DNA from: Anthoceros angustus
Taxonomy: Eukaryota > Streptophyta > Anthocerotopsida > Anthocerotales > Anthocerotaceae
Assembly: GCA_010909165.1 (NCBI GenBank)
Contig: MU008153.1
Span: 558,001 to 622,000, forward strand
Length of the DNA: 64,000 nucleotides
Reading direction: 5' to 3'
Shown: piece after piece, positions 11,346-22,866 of the stretch
Numbering within the stretch: the stretch's first letter is position 1
Layout: the number at the start of each line of letters is the position of its first letter
Made by a program: the position numbers and the translations under genes
The notes under the pieces: generated by a model
The model's input: the letters and a program-made list of their open reading frames with translations, nothing else
The model's database searches: none
What the model was told of the DNA's origin: nothing

Positions 11346-13252
11346 GGTCGCGGGTTCAAGCTATCCGGGCGACGTGCGGTGGATCTATGTATCAAGACAT
11401 AATTTTTTTCTTACATTCCTGTGCATCCTTTGGGGGTCAGAAGAGACACGAAGTTCCGTCACGACATCCAGGCATCGATCACACATCGTTTTAAGCCAGC
11501 TTGGGTCAAGCAGCTCGTCTCCTTGGATGTGCAAATGGGGCATGGTGCCTCTCCTTTCGTGTCGAGCTACCAGGATAAGCTTGAACCTGGCAGGCGTGCA
11601 GGCTTGCACAAGCAAGCGACACATGGTCTAATGTATGTAAGTCATAATGTGCTTTGGTGCACGACAAATGGTTGTAAACCATAGTGTTAATGCAACGCAG
11701 GTACACAGGCGCTCACAAAAAACCTATCTAAGGACGTCGGCATGCCGGTGCTTTATGGAGGGAGTATAAGAACATATGGTGCTAGCATATTAGCGCGTTC
11801 ATTTATATATATTATTTGCACGTCGTAAAGTTTTGTTGTCTCCTAGAGTTGGTAAAGTGGTCAAAAACTTGGATGAAGAGTGATAGGATGCCAATTCGAG
11901 ATGCAAATTGTAGTTTTTATACTAGATGAGTTTCTTTTAGGTGTCGGCCTTTCAAGTAAAAGCCAAGCCGGAGGCGCTTGGAACATGTTGGCGCCCACAC
12001 CAAGATACTCGTGCCTTCTACCGAGAAAACACATGAAGATTCCATATCTCGACAGCTAGTACCTACTACCTCATATAAAAAATTGCCTAAAATCGTAATT
12101 TAGTTATTGTGTAGTTTTTTGAAAGCGACTTCAATTCTACCGGAAGAAACTTTGTATATTCAGCTTAAAAATATTATCATGTTCTCACTTATAGTAAGCT
12201 TTGAGGCGATAAGCGAGATAAGATATTGCTTCACATTTCATTGGAGATCACATGCAATCTTGATGCATTCAGAACTTCTGTTTTAAATTTCCCTATGGCC
12301 AAGCAGCTTCGCATATACCTATCCTTATCAAATACCTAAAACTTTAAGAATACTTGGCCTAATAAAGATCTATGAAGTTTCACCAAACAAAACAGTACAA
12401 AAGGATGCATTATTTATTACTTCGTTTTTCCCCTTCCTCCCCAACAACTGTCGTATTTACCACTTAGTTTTTCGCATTTATTTACTGCCAATCAATTGTT
12501 GGCCCTGTATCCGTTCTCTTTTTAATCTGTGTTCGGATTCCTCCAAATCTAACCAACCAAGAAACTCTATTTATACTCTTAATATAAAACTTCCAATCCA
12601 AGAATTACTTTTCGTCAAACTTGGACTCACATTGGAGCAAAGGTTTTAATCGCATGTCTAATCAAATAAGCCGAGGAAAACAACATACGCCTTCAATATT
12701 CCATGGCATGTGAAAATCACCGAAAGAGCATCATAGGTAGGTGGCCACAATGTCGCAATGAACCAAAGAGATAGCATGATGCGTTACAAGCTTGGGCCAA
12801 GACGTTAGTTAGAGAGATCATTCGTTGCGGCCATTCTCAAAATCGCTTCATAGCCGCACAAAGTCGCCGGGTTCTATGAGGAATCCTCCTTCGAGGCCGG
12901 ATCCCATTGCCATTGTACCATCTCCATCGTGTCCAAGTGAACTAGGCGTGAATTGTTGGAGTGCTAGTTTCCTGAAATGGACAAAGACCTCCTTTAGGCC
13001 CTAGACCTGCATTTAGGCCCCATACTTGAACCGAAATTCAGGGTTACCATAGCTTTATCAGAAACTGCTGGTGGAGTTGCTTGTAAATAGTGTATCTTTC
13101 CTGGCTGATTCTCATGAACTGCTCAAATGTCCTAATTGCAGCTGAGTTCACAGTGAATTATGGTTGCTTGAGTGCATGGACTTTCTATTCCATGGCATAG
13201 CTCCTTCAACTAGCGATACTGAATCGTGATCACTCCTGCACACCTTTTTTAA
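11346..13252. other. Intergenic, nothing recognised
   Basis: Frames here are short (under 90 codons), overlap on both strands and show no motif. Sequence from about 12000 becomes AT-rich with no clear repeat unit until 13255. Confidence 0.4.
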
Positions 13253-13254
13253 TA

Positions 13255-13383
13255 TGTACCTTTTGCCTTCTGCATACATATCTCATTTTCTTAAAATGTA
13301 CCTTCTTCCTTCATGCATACATATCTCATTTTCTTAAAATGTACCTTTTGCCTTCCTGCATACATATCTCATTTTCTTAAAAT
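13255..13383. repeat. Three-copy 43-base tandem repeat
   Basis: The block tgcatacatatctcattttc followed by ttaaaatgtacctt occurs with starts at 13271, 13314 and 13358. The copies differ only by a few bases in the ccttc segment. The short frame across it (from 13313) is a by-product of the repeat. Confidence 0.85.
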
Positions 13384-13625
13384 CATGTTCTTAGCAAATT
13401 TGCTTTGTGTTCAACATCTTCCCATGGTTTTGTTTATACTTATCTATGATTTATGCAATACTGCAAGCATTTTATTTTATAAATTATCGAAATTAAAAAT
13501 AATACTCTATGTTTTTGGAAATTAAAACATCCAAGTCAGCGGACGGAATTGTCTTTTCTACTATTGTCTGTTGTCCGTTGACCGAAGGAAAAAATAGAGA
13601 GCTTGTCGTTACGAGGGAACGAGGA

Positions 13626-13698
13626 CGCCGCCCGGGGGGCTCGAACCCCCGACCACAAGGTTAAGAGCCTTGCGCTCTACCGACTGAGCTAGGGCGGC
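13626..13698 (-). tRNA. tRNA-Lys (anticodon CUU)
   Basis: Read on the minus strand from 13698, the sequence starts GCCGCCCTAGCTCAGTCGG and pairs its first seven bases with GGGCGGC at the 3' end. The D-arm (TAGCTCAGTCGGTAGAGC), the anticodon arm with CTT in the loop (AAGGCTCTTAACCTT), a short variable loop and the TPsiC arm (GGGGGTTCGAGCCCCC) are all present. The length is 73 with discriminator base G, and no intron is present. The internal A and B boxes are intact. Nuclear and eukaryotic-type features fit a functional cytosolic tRNA-Lys. Confidence 0.95.
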
Positions 13699-14498
13699 TC
13701 GCTTGACTGTCTTGAGAGACTTAAAGTATATATTCAACATGGTACGATACCGTGGGGCTGTCCCACAATACGCGCTGCCAGGAGACGTTATTTCATGTCC
13801 CTTGCGACTTCAATGCCAGCAGCACACACCAGTGGGCTGCTCAGTCTGAAATCCTCCATATCAAATGCCTACGTGCATAGTACGTAGCAGGTTGTTAGCT
13901 CAACACAAGAAACGCTTGTTTGCATCAAGAGACATTCCACATGCACACTCATTTCAAGAGCACACCTAGCTGCTGCTGCTCGCACAACAGTCATTCATTA
14001 TCACGGTTAGCGATAGGTACCAGAAAGCATCATGAGAGAGCAATGGGTAGTGCCCAACGCCTTGCATTCAGTGCAAAGCGGGACGTCCCGACCCGCGTCT
14101 GCTAAAATCTACCCTCGTAATATGTACATACATAGCTACTGACGTTCAATAGTTCGATAAACTTGAACTTGACGACCGCCCAAATCCCGAGGTGGCTGGT
14201 CTCTCAACAAAATCCCGTCCCAGACGACTCGCAAAGTTCGTCCATGGACTATAATATACTTCTTCTTCTTTTTTCTCTTTTAATCTGCGAGGCCGCCATT
14301 GAGGCGTGTTGACAGTCACCCAGAAATCCTTTTTCTCAACAGCACTAGGTACTCATGTATTAGGCAGTAGTACATCAGAATATGTACGAAGGCCCGGCTG
14401 TGTGGCCGATGCCGGGCTGGTTCCATTGCGGCGGGCCTGGATCACGAAGCGTGCGGGAAAGTAAAGGCCGAGCGTCATTACTTCCCGCCGCCGCCGGA
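13699..14498. other. Intergenic between tRNA-Lys and SET gene
   Basis: No frame with a recognisable domain is present. This stretch probably contains upstream regulatory sequence of the plus-strand SET gene. The ctataatatacttcttctt segment near 14250 is AT-rich but I cannot assign it. Confidence 0.4.
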
Positions 14499-14527
14499 AC
14501 CCCCGTTTATAACTTCATAACGGGGGT
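14499..14527 (+). promoter_or_regulatory. TATA-like core inside a 9-bp inverted repeat
   Basis: ACCCCCGTT at 14499-14507 is the exact reverse complement of AACGGGGGT at 14519-14527. The 11-base loop contains TATAA. It lies about 150 to 180 bases upstream of the ATG of the SET gene, a plausible core-promoter position with initiation near 14540. The arrangement is seen directly. Promoter function is inferred. Confidence 0.45.
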
Positions 14528-14575
14528 GCTGACTGCTGAGTCCCCCCGAGTCTTGTGAAGCTGTGTGAGCGGAAG

Positions 14576-14678
14576 CATTCTGGTTCCAGGCCGAGCCATT
14601 CCGGTTTCAGACCACAGAAATTCTGGTTACAGCTCAGAGCCATTCTGGTTTCAGCGCAGAGCAATTCTGGTTTCAGCC
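14576..14678 (+). repeat. Degenerate 22-base repeat in the SET gene 5' UTR
   Basis: About five units built on cattctggtttcagcgcagag follow one another and end directly at the start codon (14679). The units differ by point changes. The frame stays open through them, but no ATG is in frame upstream of 14679, so they are taken as leader sequence. Confidence 0.7.
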
Positions 14679-17124
14679 ATGGGGAGTGTCGAGGATACCA
14701 TGAGGAGGTTGGGGGCGATGGGGATGGCGGGTGGCTCCAATCTGCGTGCCCAGACGGACAGGCAGAGTTTGCTTGCAGATTTCAGAGCTCACAGGGCATT
14801 CCATAAGAGTGCAGGCCTTCTACACATGAACCAGGTCAAGATTTCCAAGCTGGATGATCCACCTCCCCCGTCCAGAGCTGCTCTGTCCAGCCTCCGCCCC
14901 ATCCTGATCAGGTAGCTCCGTGGAATTGGATGGTTTCTTTGCATGCAAGCCTTGTGCTGGAGATTGTTTGCTTGATTCATAGATGCTTGATGGATGGATG
15001 GCATTGGATGCTTGTGGGTGGTGCAGCGAGCTGACAGCGGATACGAGGCACCAGGGACGGGTGCTGTATGGCAAGCTGATCGAGGACGCGTTCCGCATCT
15101 CTGCTGTGATGACAATTATGGAGGACGAGGCTGCGGGGGTCGCCATTCTGACAGTATATCGTGCGCTCAAGTCGAATGCTCATGAGCGGATGGTGGCCAA
15201 GCTTTTTCCCAAGGGCCAGAAGATTGCGGTAAAGGAACCGTATTTCAAGGTTGCCCAGGATGGGCGTCTGGTTGTGAGAGTGGACAATCCAGATGATTTA
15301 GTCCGTTTGGATGAGGACGTTGTGCATGTGGCTCGGTCCAGAGGGCAGGGCAACCAGGCAAGTACGAGAGAGGCGAGAGATGGGCGTGCGGGCTCTAGTG
15401 CAGAAGGCGTTTTGAGATCGATGGAGGAGCTGCGTGGTGAGGGAAGGAAGTGTTGTAAAGCTGGGGAGTGGGTGAAGGCTGTGCAGGTGTATGGCAGGCT
15501 GGTTTCTGTGGTAGAGGGGAGCGAGGAAGTGCATCGTGAGATGTTGAAGGAGGACTATGTCATTGCCTACTCCAACAGGGCGGAGGCTTGGCTGAGGCTG
15601 GAGAAGTATGAGGAGGCTCTGGGAGATGCTGTCAAGGCTTTGGAGCGAGATGCTGGTCATGTGAAGAGCATTGCGAGGAAAGTGAGGGCTCTGTGTGGGT
15701 TGGAGATCTTCCACGAGGCGTTGCTGCTGCTGCAGGAGGTGATGAGGGATGGAAGGCTAGATGGTCCCTCTCGGACGGAGCTGGACCGGATGCTCAGAGA
15801 TGCGGAGGAAGGGGACAAACAGCGCAGGTTGGGGAAGTATGATCTCAACGACTATTATTCCGGTGGTGGGCGAGTGGGTGCTCCGAAGTGCAGAGATTTT
15901 GTGGGGCCTGTGGAGATCAGGCTGGCCGAGCAAGAGGATGGGCCGATGGGTAGGGGCTTGTTTGTGATCAGTGGGGTGAAACCCGGGGATCTGCTTCTTG
16001 TGAGCAATCCGCTTGCTGTGGCAAAGGGCAGTAAGGGGCAGGCAGGCATTACTATGCCTACTCCAGACGGTACCAAGAAGACCATGTATACCATGATAGA
16101 CGAGGATGTGATAACGGAGCTGGTTGACGTGTGCAGGATGTTCCCTCGGTGTCTGAGGCAGTTGTACTCGCTCTCCGATGGTACGGAAAACTCCCGTTTA
16201 GAGGTGCCTCCTATGTCCTTGTTCTTGCCACCTGCAGATTCGAGCAACGTGATACCGCCAAGTGCTCCCGAGGAAGTGGTGGATATTGCCCGCATTCGGA
16301 GGATCAAGACTGTGAACTCCTTCTCGGGACAGGACAATGTAGATGCTTTGAGAAGCACTCGGTCTCGGATGACTTCAGCCTCGGGGTTGTGGGTGCTGCC
16401 TTCATTCATCAACCACTCCTGTCTGCCCAACGCTAGCTTGGCGTTTGTGGGAGATGTGATGTTCATACGAGCCGCCCACGACATCCAAAGCGGGGAGCAG
16501 ATCACCATATCCTACTGCGAGTTGCAACAGCCTTTGGAGAGCCGGAGGGCGTTTTTCAAAGCCCATTCAGGATTCGAGTGCAGGTGCCCTAGGTGCACGT
16601 TCGAGCAGGAAGTTTTTGACAGGTTCCCAGCGTTAATCGCACTCACACAGCAGTTTACTGACCTTCCACCCAGGGACAACTCTCACGATGAGGAGGCTAC
16701 TAAGAGGCTGACCGCTGCAGGTGCCAGAATTGCTGATCAGTTGGAGCGAATCCTTCAAAAGTTGCCAGAAGTCGATGCGCACCAAAAGGACTGGATCAGG
16801 CATTCGTATTTCAGGGCCTTCATGTGCGTGGCCTCGGAGCTTCTGAGGCGGGCAATGGAGAATGGGGAATGGAACCGTTGGGCGGAGCATCTGTACGCTG
16901 GGCTCAACATGATGTTTCGTATCCATGCCACTGAGGAAGTCCTTTCACAAGCTAGCGGTGCCCGCAGCATTATGCAGGACATGTACGAAGACTATCTTGA
17001 GATGTGGATGGCTAAGTGGACTCACCTGCTGAAGCACATCTGCACCGTCATCTATGGGCCTCTTAGCGAGGAGGCCACGAAAGCCGTTGTTGACAGACAC
17101 TCCCGGATAGGTATTACGCTCTAG
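14679..17124 (+). CDS. TPR-SET domain protein (SDG35/TPR9-like lysine methyltransferase)
   Basis: Two exons, 14679-14911 and 15027-17124 (intron GT-AG, 115 bases), give a 776-residue protein. Residues about 200-300 form helical TPR-like repeats (for example EDYVIAYSNRAEAWLRLEKY). The SET domain follows, with a start around GPMGRGLFV near 385-390, the signature INHSCLPNASL at 539-549 (NHSC 540-543), the catalytic-tyrosine segment ISYCEL near 572-577, and a post-SET cluster ECRCPRC near 594-600. The long insert between the two SET halves is usual for SMYD-type and plant TPR-SET proteins. The likely role is S-adenosylmethionine-dependent lysine methylation of histones or other proteins. The substrate is unknown. 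The start is the first ATG in frame; the frame stays open upstream through the leader repeat but has no ATG there. The gene is convergent with the GIL1/IRKI-like gene. Confidence 0.88.
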
Positions 17125-18863
17125 TTTGTGCGAAGTCTTTTGACTTGATCCTAAAACGGAGGGAAGGTGCCACCCGAGCCATGGGATGCTGGGGTGGCAA
17201 CCTTGGACAGTCCACTTGTTTGAGGATAACATCGGTTTGCGTGCTTGTACAGCACAGACGTATGGCCGAAGGTTTCGACCTCTGCCATGGGGATCCCTGT
17301 CTTCCTTTGTCCTGTACTGGAACTGATCTCAACGTTTTCTCTTAATTATCTCAGGAAAGCGGCATTTGGCAGCTTTTTCTGTTGTTGTTTTGTCAAATCC
17401 GGCTAGTGCAACCTCACAATGTCCCGGCCATAAGGCCTGCTCTTTTCAACTTGGTCTCGAGGTTTCATCCCTCAATGTTGCTTATGGTAAATCACCCTCC
17501 TGCTTGTGCATCTTTTCAAGTGCCCTTCTAACATCCCCTGCTGCTTTCTGCATCTCGGTCTCAAGTGCTCTTCCAACATCCCCTGCTGGCAGTGGCTACC
17601 CAAACTATCCCGGATCATGCGTTTCCCACGAATGGAATAATCGATTACTCCTTTGAGGAGCTTAGAGTTCTAGCAGGTGTCCCCTGTCACTGTTTGGGAA
17701 AGGGTCTTGGAGAATCTCCTTCTCACTCAAATCTTGCGGCGTCACTGTTGTTGGGTTGTAGATCATTGATGCTATGCGCACCCCACAGACCTGCTTCCAT
17801 TTAGTGTGCGCAATGTAAGGTGTAAGTTTGTATTCGGACGCGTCAGGGAATGTATAACAAACAATGTGGTGTCCAGTATCACCGATGTTGGGCAGAGTGG
17901 ATAGAGTACAACAGGATTGGCTGAGAGACTGATCCCCGGCTGCAGTCCGTACTGCCGGTAATGCTACATAATCCACTGGTTCTTCTTCTTCTTCACTGGT
18001 TTTGGTAGAGTGACCTGCACCAACCAAATAGCCAACAATCTCTTGCTTGTTAGAGATCATCGATGTTGGTAAGGATAGCACAGTCTCATTCTCATGCTCT
18101 GTCAGATCCCTGGCAAAATTTTCTGCGGATTCTGTCCTTTCCCGCTCTCCCTTGCCTTCCCTGCCACCTGTTAGAGACATTGTCCTCGGGATGCTGGAGT
18201 CCGCATGTGAAACTATATTCGAACGTCTCCAAGCACTGTCGCTCCATTCGTTTCTATGCCTGTTACCCAGATATATGCATCAATGCTCCCCACTCCCCAG
18301 ATCGCGCTGGAGGAATCCGATCTGGGACCAAGGAGCACTCCTTGTGGATGGGCACTTTCCGTGGTATTCACAGTAACGACGCCAGCTTTCAACAAAAATC
18401 TTCACGGCTCCAAAGGTATAAAGTGGACTCAAAAGGGGACACGAGAACAAGACCAGACCCGGCAAACGAGCCAGATGCACAAAACAGTTCACGTTTGGAC
18501 GTTTGCTGTCTTCTGGGATTCGGGAAGCCCCCTTCACGACAGAGCATAGATTTGTAGACCCTGTTAAGTACAGTAAGCTGGATGCATATCCAGCAAACAC
18601 GAGCAGCAGCGTGAGCACCAAGATCCACCTCTCTACATGCCAGTCGCCCTTCAGAAGCTTCCATTGGGCTAAAGCACACAGGCCTTCGGTCAAAACAATG
18701 CTGCCCACACTCAGATCTAGGTTCCCATCCAAGTTTTCTCCTGGACTAAAGTCTTGTCTCTCGTTGCTCTTTGCCAGCTCTGGGTAACAGCTACAGCGTT
18801 GATTCTGTAACCTGTCGTGCAAGGAGACAGCAAACGTCCTAACGTGACGTTATGCTCATATCA
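17125..18863. other. Space between two convergent genes, probable 3' UTRs
   Basis: The plus-strand SET gene ends at 17124 and the minus-strand GIL1/IRKI-like gene ends at 18864, so most of this is expected to be 3' UTR. Two minus-strand frames stand out: 18822-18280 (180 codons, with a hydrophobic segment WILVLTLLLVFAGYASSLLY) and 18180-17662 (172 codons, with a run of Glu). Neither has a family match I recognise, and I could not find a splice that joins them convincingly. I leave them unannotated as genes. Confidence 0.4.
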
Positions 18864-21259
18864 TCACATGGTTATCTGGCGGCGGGTATGCCGCTCTGTT
18901 CTTCTTCTTGTCCGCACTTTCAAGTACACTTGACATCGGATGTAGCCATCAAGAGTTTTGAAACCTGGCATAACAGTGAACTCCACTGAAGGACAAAAGA
19001 CGTGCTCATCCCCCATGGACTCTCCGTCATCTCCAGCATCCGACTCCACCAACTCCATGTACTCCGGGGAATAATCTTGATACTGTGATGCATGTATCAA
19101 GGTAGCACAGGGTTCGAAGGAAAGTGCAAGAAGGTGGAGACGCCACACACCTATTGCAGCCTCCAAGAAGGTGTTCACCAAGTCCCCCGACCATTTAGAA
19201 ACCCACTTCACTTCTTCCTGAAACAGCTTGAACTTGGCCTGGCAGAAGCAGTGGAACGACTTGTCTGAACTAGGATGCCTGTCATTGATGACGTCTTGGG
19301 GGTTCGCTTCTGCTACCCTCTGGTATGCTTCCCAGCAATCCTTCACACTGACCTGCCAGCCTGATTTGTCAGACTTCCCATCGTGTGTTGGCGGAGGAAC
19401 ACCATAAAAAGGCTCATCAAAGTCTGAGAAAAAGGCACCCGCAATGCACGACTCTAGACCATATTTGGCATGAGAAGCCTTCACGAAGCGGACTCGGGGC
19501 AACAGCTCCTTCACTATCCCACACATTGAATCAGGATCTTGGTCTTCCACCAAGGACTCCGTGAAGGCAAAAATGGCTTGTCTTGTCTTCCGAGTGACTT
19601 TCTCAAGGATCACACTATTCAAAGACGGGACAACACCGATGCTACTCTTGGAACTTGATGTGGGGCTCGGCTGCCAGGCTAACAAACTTGGTGGGTCCAT
19701 GGGACTGAGGAGTTCCTGGTTGTCGTCATACTCCGGATCAGGGACAACAAGCCTCGTAGCACAGTCCACAGACTCAGCACACTTGGGCACATATTCCCAC
19801 GTCGCATCGACATCCCCGTTGGAGCGGCAAAATCTTGGCATCTGCTCATTGTCCACAGATACCGAGGCCCGCTTTTCAAGCTGCTGCAATTGACTAGCAA
19901 TGGTGCGCATCATATCCTGCACGCTCTCCTGCATGCTCTTCATCCTCTCCTCTTGACCTTGAGCCATCTTCCTGTACTCAGCTTCCATTGCCGCAGCCAC
20001 AGTTGAATCAGCGTGCCTCAGAGAACAAGACCTGCAAGAGTGCTCCTGCTGGTCCAGCTCCGAGTGTGACCTCATAGTTTGTGGGGACTTCATAAGTCTG
20101 GCCGGGGAACTCTTCAGTCTCCTCATGAAGTTGCCAAGCACGGACCTCGACATGCTGCCACCATGTGGGTGCTGGAGGCCTACCTCCCGCACCACTTGTT
20201 CCCGGTAAGGATATGGAGAAGCCTGAGAATCTACAACGCGGCAAGTACCACACAACCAGCCTCCGGAGTCCACCACAACTGTCTCGTTCACCACTCCGCC
20301 CTGATGCCTGCTGGGTGCAGCTGCAGGTGGCATAACATCGGATGTCACCTTGTTATGTCCCACAGGCTCCCCATTCGCATTCCTCGACCTCTCACGAGGC
20401 TCCCTGACCTTGTCCTTCCTCTGGCCAGGGGGCATGGAAATCCCATGCTCCACAGGTGCTGCTTTGCGGATTCCATTCTTGACCCCATCCGGAATTCTTC
20501 TACCAGCCTGTCCCGAACCTTCCCTCAAAGGTTTTGCACGGATCAGCTTCTTCCTGGCCTGTTGATCACTCCTGGGCGAACTTCCCGACGAAACCTGAAG
20601 GCAACGGCACCAGGTGAGGCATAGTTCTTGCTTCCAAAGAGAGACAAAGCAGAAAACAGTGATCAGCATGCACCAGATACGTACATCCACACTTACGAGC
20701 CTTATACTACTAGCAATCAGAAACACACATTCAAAGGAGTGAAGAAATCACTGGAGAAGAGGTCACTCACGCTGCTTTCTTGCCTTGATGCTGAGCTTTC
20801 ACTGCTTGCTGCAGCTGGGACACCGGGCAAGGAATTCGAATTGAAAATTCTGGATGTCTTGGGCCCCTTGCCTGCCTCCCTGAAGTTGGCATTCAGCCCA
20901 TGCCCAATGGGATGATCCAAGTTAGCAGCTTCTGGTAGGCGGTCCATTCGAGAAACCCCCGTGTGCAACTCCCTCAACGACAAGGAGCTGCTGCGATCCG
21001 AAGGAGCAGGAGAGAAGCATTCCGAAGGAGATCGTCGAGGCAGAGAGAACTTGGACATGGCCTCCAACAGCGAAGCAGTGTTCCTGTTAGCGTGAACAGC
21101 TGGCGATCTCCGCAGCTTCTCCCTCAGTTCCGCTAACTCATGGGAGATTCCAGCCACGATCTCCTTTGGGCTGCCGGGCAAGACCTTCCCTGCCTGAAAA
21201 ACTTCAGACTTGGGCTTGCTACGTAAGTCCTCATTCGGATCCCTCGCCCGCCCCATCAT
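18864..21259 (-). CDS. GIL1/IRKI-family protein (DUF641-type)
   Basis: Two exons on the minus strand, 21259-20771 and 20594-18864, join in phase 0 (donor gtgagt, acceptor ttcag) to give 739 residues. The first third is Ser/Arg/Pro-rich and low in complexity. Residues about 365-410 form a coiled coil (EEYRKMAQ-like, then SMQESVQDMMRTIASQLQQL), and the C-terminal part carries the family ending CPSVEFTVMPGFKTLDGYI, then a QVYL segment, near residue 700. This ending is typical of plant GRAVITROPIC IN THE LIGHT 1 and IRK-interacting proteins. Arabidopsis members work in light-dependent gravitropism or bind the IRK receptor kinase. The role here is inferred by family only. The N-terminal half diverges, so it may be a distant branch. 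Two adjacent ATGs occur at the start (21259 and 21256). Confidence 0.8.
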
Positions 21260-22175
21260 CCACACACACAAACACACACAAATCTCCAACTGCCCACCAA
21301 ACTTTGATCAGGAAGGGATCAGGTGGCAACTTACAGATGCTATCAGTCAGGTGTCTTTGAGCAGGGACGGGAGGCGACTTTCTTCACATCCGAGAAATTC
21401 AGGGACGGAAATGTCTGCAAACCAGCCTAGTCTAGACTACAAATGAAGGAAGGGAAATCAAGCATCCGTCCGCCAGTATGCCAGCCGCCTTAACCAAAAT
21501 CTGCAGAGATTTTTTTTGCGGCGTCTACCAGGACATATATCAGCACACGCAGGTGGAACAGCTCAGGAAGAAAGAAATTCTATCTATAGTCAAGCAAGGG
21601 ATCAGGTCCGGACAGACAGAATCTCCGAGCTCGGGGACAACATTTCGGGCGGCAATAAATCACTGACACGACAAGACCCAAGAGAATCAGATAGGAAAGG
21701 GACTGTCCAGATTCAAACCCAGCGCTCTCTCACACGCACGCAGTACACACATCACACTCACGTACGTGGTGCGTGATGGCGGGATAAAAAGAGAGGGAAT
21801 GGTGAGCGGAGATTGGGGGCAAGACCGGGAGCCAAAAGGGGCCGCAGAATCGAGACGCTTGCAAGCTTGTGATGGAGGGATTCGAGGAGGCAGGAAGTGG
21901 AAGAAGAGACTGGGCGGTGAGCGACGGCATGCTGCAATTGGAGAGCTGGCAGCACTGTGTGAGATTCGGTGATTGTGGGTGCTCCGGCCTCCACCTTGCT
22001 TTCATGGGTGAGTAGGGGGGGAGTGAAGGGGAAGGTTGTGGGCTGGAAAGAACTAGAGGTGGTGAAGGTGGAGGCCTGGCACGAGGCGGTGGGAGCCTGC
22101 GGGTGCGCGATGCACACCACCAGCTAGCCGCGCATGGCGCCGGAAGAGACGAGATGGAGTCGAGAGTCGAGTGAC
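21260..22175. other. Upstream region of the GIL1/IRKI-like gene
   Basis: This is probably 5' UTR and promoter of the minus-strand gene. A (CA)n-like run lies at about 21259-21280. Long minus-strand frames in this stretch continue into the heptamer repeat and are Ser/Pro-rich. I regard them as chance frames. Confidence 0.4.
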
Positions 22176-22294
22176 GGAACGGGGACTGGGCAATGGGGAA
22201 CGGGGAACGGGGAACGGGGAACGAGGAACGGGGAACGGGGAACGGGGAACGAGGAACGGGGAACGGGGAACGAGGAACGGGGAACGGGGAACGG
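22176..22294. repeat. Heptanucleotide minisatellite (GGGGAAC)n
   Basis: About 14 copies of ggggaac run without break, with a variant gaggaac at regular places (roughly every third or fourth unit), giving a higher-order pattern. On the minus strand it reads as repeated Arg-Ser-Pro-Phe-Pro-Val-Pro. It lies upstream of the GIL1/IRKI-like gene. Confidence 0.9.
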
Positions 22295-22388
22295 GCCGCC
22301 CTTACCGTAATCCATGTTTTTGTTACCGTCAATTGCGCAGGGGACACATCGTGTACGTAGTTCCGTTGGCGGAGCCGTGCCAGTTCAT

Positions 22389-22447
22389 CCTTAGAAGAAG
22401 AAGAATTTTATTTAAAGTCTACTAAGGACGGATTTTCGTCAATATGA
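22389..22447 (-). repeat. Dispersed repeat end, copy B
   Basis: Read on the minus strand this gives gtccttagtagactttaaat followed by aaaattcttcttctt, matching the copy at 11280-11345 with two differences. It is preceded on that strand by acgaaaatcc, parallel to acggaaaccc in copy A, so similarity extends past the core. Confidence 0.6.
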
Positions 22448-22682
22448 TAATTACATAGATTGTGGTAAAATAGTCTAAACTAATATAAAGGTAAAATTTA
22501 AGTAAGACAAATAATTTTAATCAATCAACAGTGTTAATAAAACTACGTGAATGGGGGCTTAATACCACTAATTCATCACCACGAAAGAAAGCCACTTGAC
22601 CTGGATGTTTGCGGCTGGTGACGAGGTCTGAGAGCTGGCCCACGTTCACCAGGTAGTGCAACTGGTAGGGAGCGCATATTGG

Positions 22683-22866
22683 TTAAGACTTTTCACTCCA
22701 TGGATGATCGCCTCCAGGTTATGAAGGCTAGGTCTATATTATGGACAACTCAGTTATAGATCAATGAGGATCTTACACCATTGCAAAGGAAGACTAAGAA
22801 GGAGAAGTTACTCGCTTTCAGAGCAACTCATGCTGACATGCCTATCTTCTCTTATGAGCAAAGGCT
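22683..22866 (+). mobile_element. Short LINE-like coding relic
   Basis: The plus strand reads MDDRLQVMKARSILWTTQL, a stop, then INEDLTPLQRKTKKEKLLAF and RATHADMPIFSY. The INEDLTPxQ...(K/R)KEK pattern is common in the region between endonuclease and reverse transcriptase of plant LINEs. Two stops and lack of flanking domains make this a fragment at best. Confidence 0.4.

Noticed and set aside
11090-11380. tRNA-derived SINE with A box near 11105 and B box near 11350
   Set aside because: ttggtagagcgc and gggttcaagc look like the boxes but are too far apart (about 250 bases) for a tRNA-type promoter.
14565-14678. Longer N-terminus for the SET protein through the 22-base repeats
   Set aside because: That frame begins with GTG, and no in-frame ATG exists before 14679, so the repeats are taken as 5' UTR.
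21730-22347. 205-codon minus-strand frame with Phe-Pro-Val-Pro repeats
   Set aside because: The repeats are only the translation of the GGGGAAC minisatellite. The rest is Ser/Pro-rich and has no domain.
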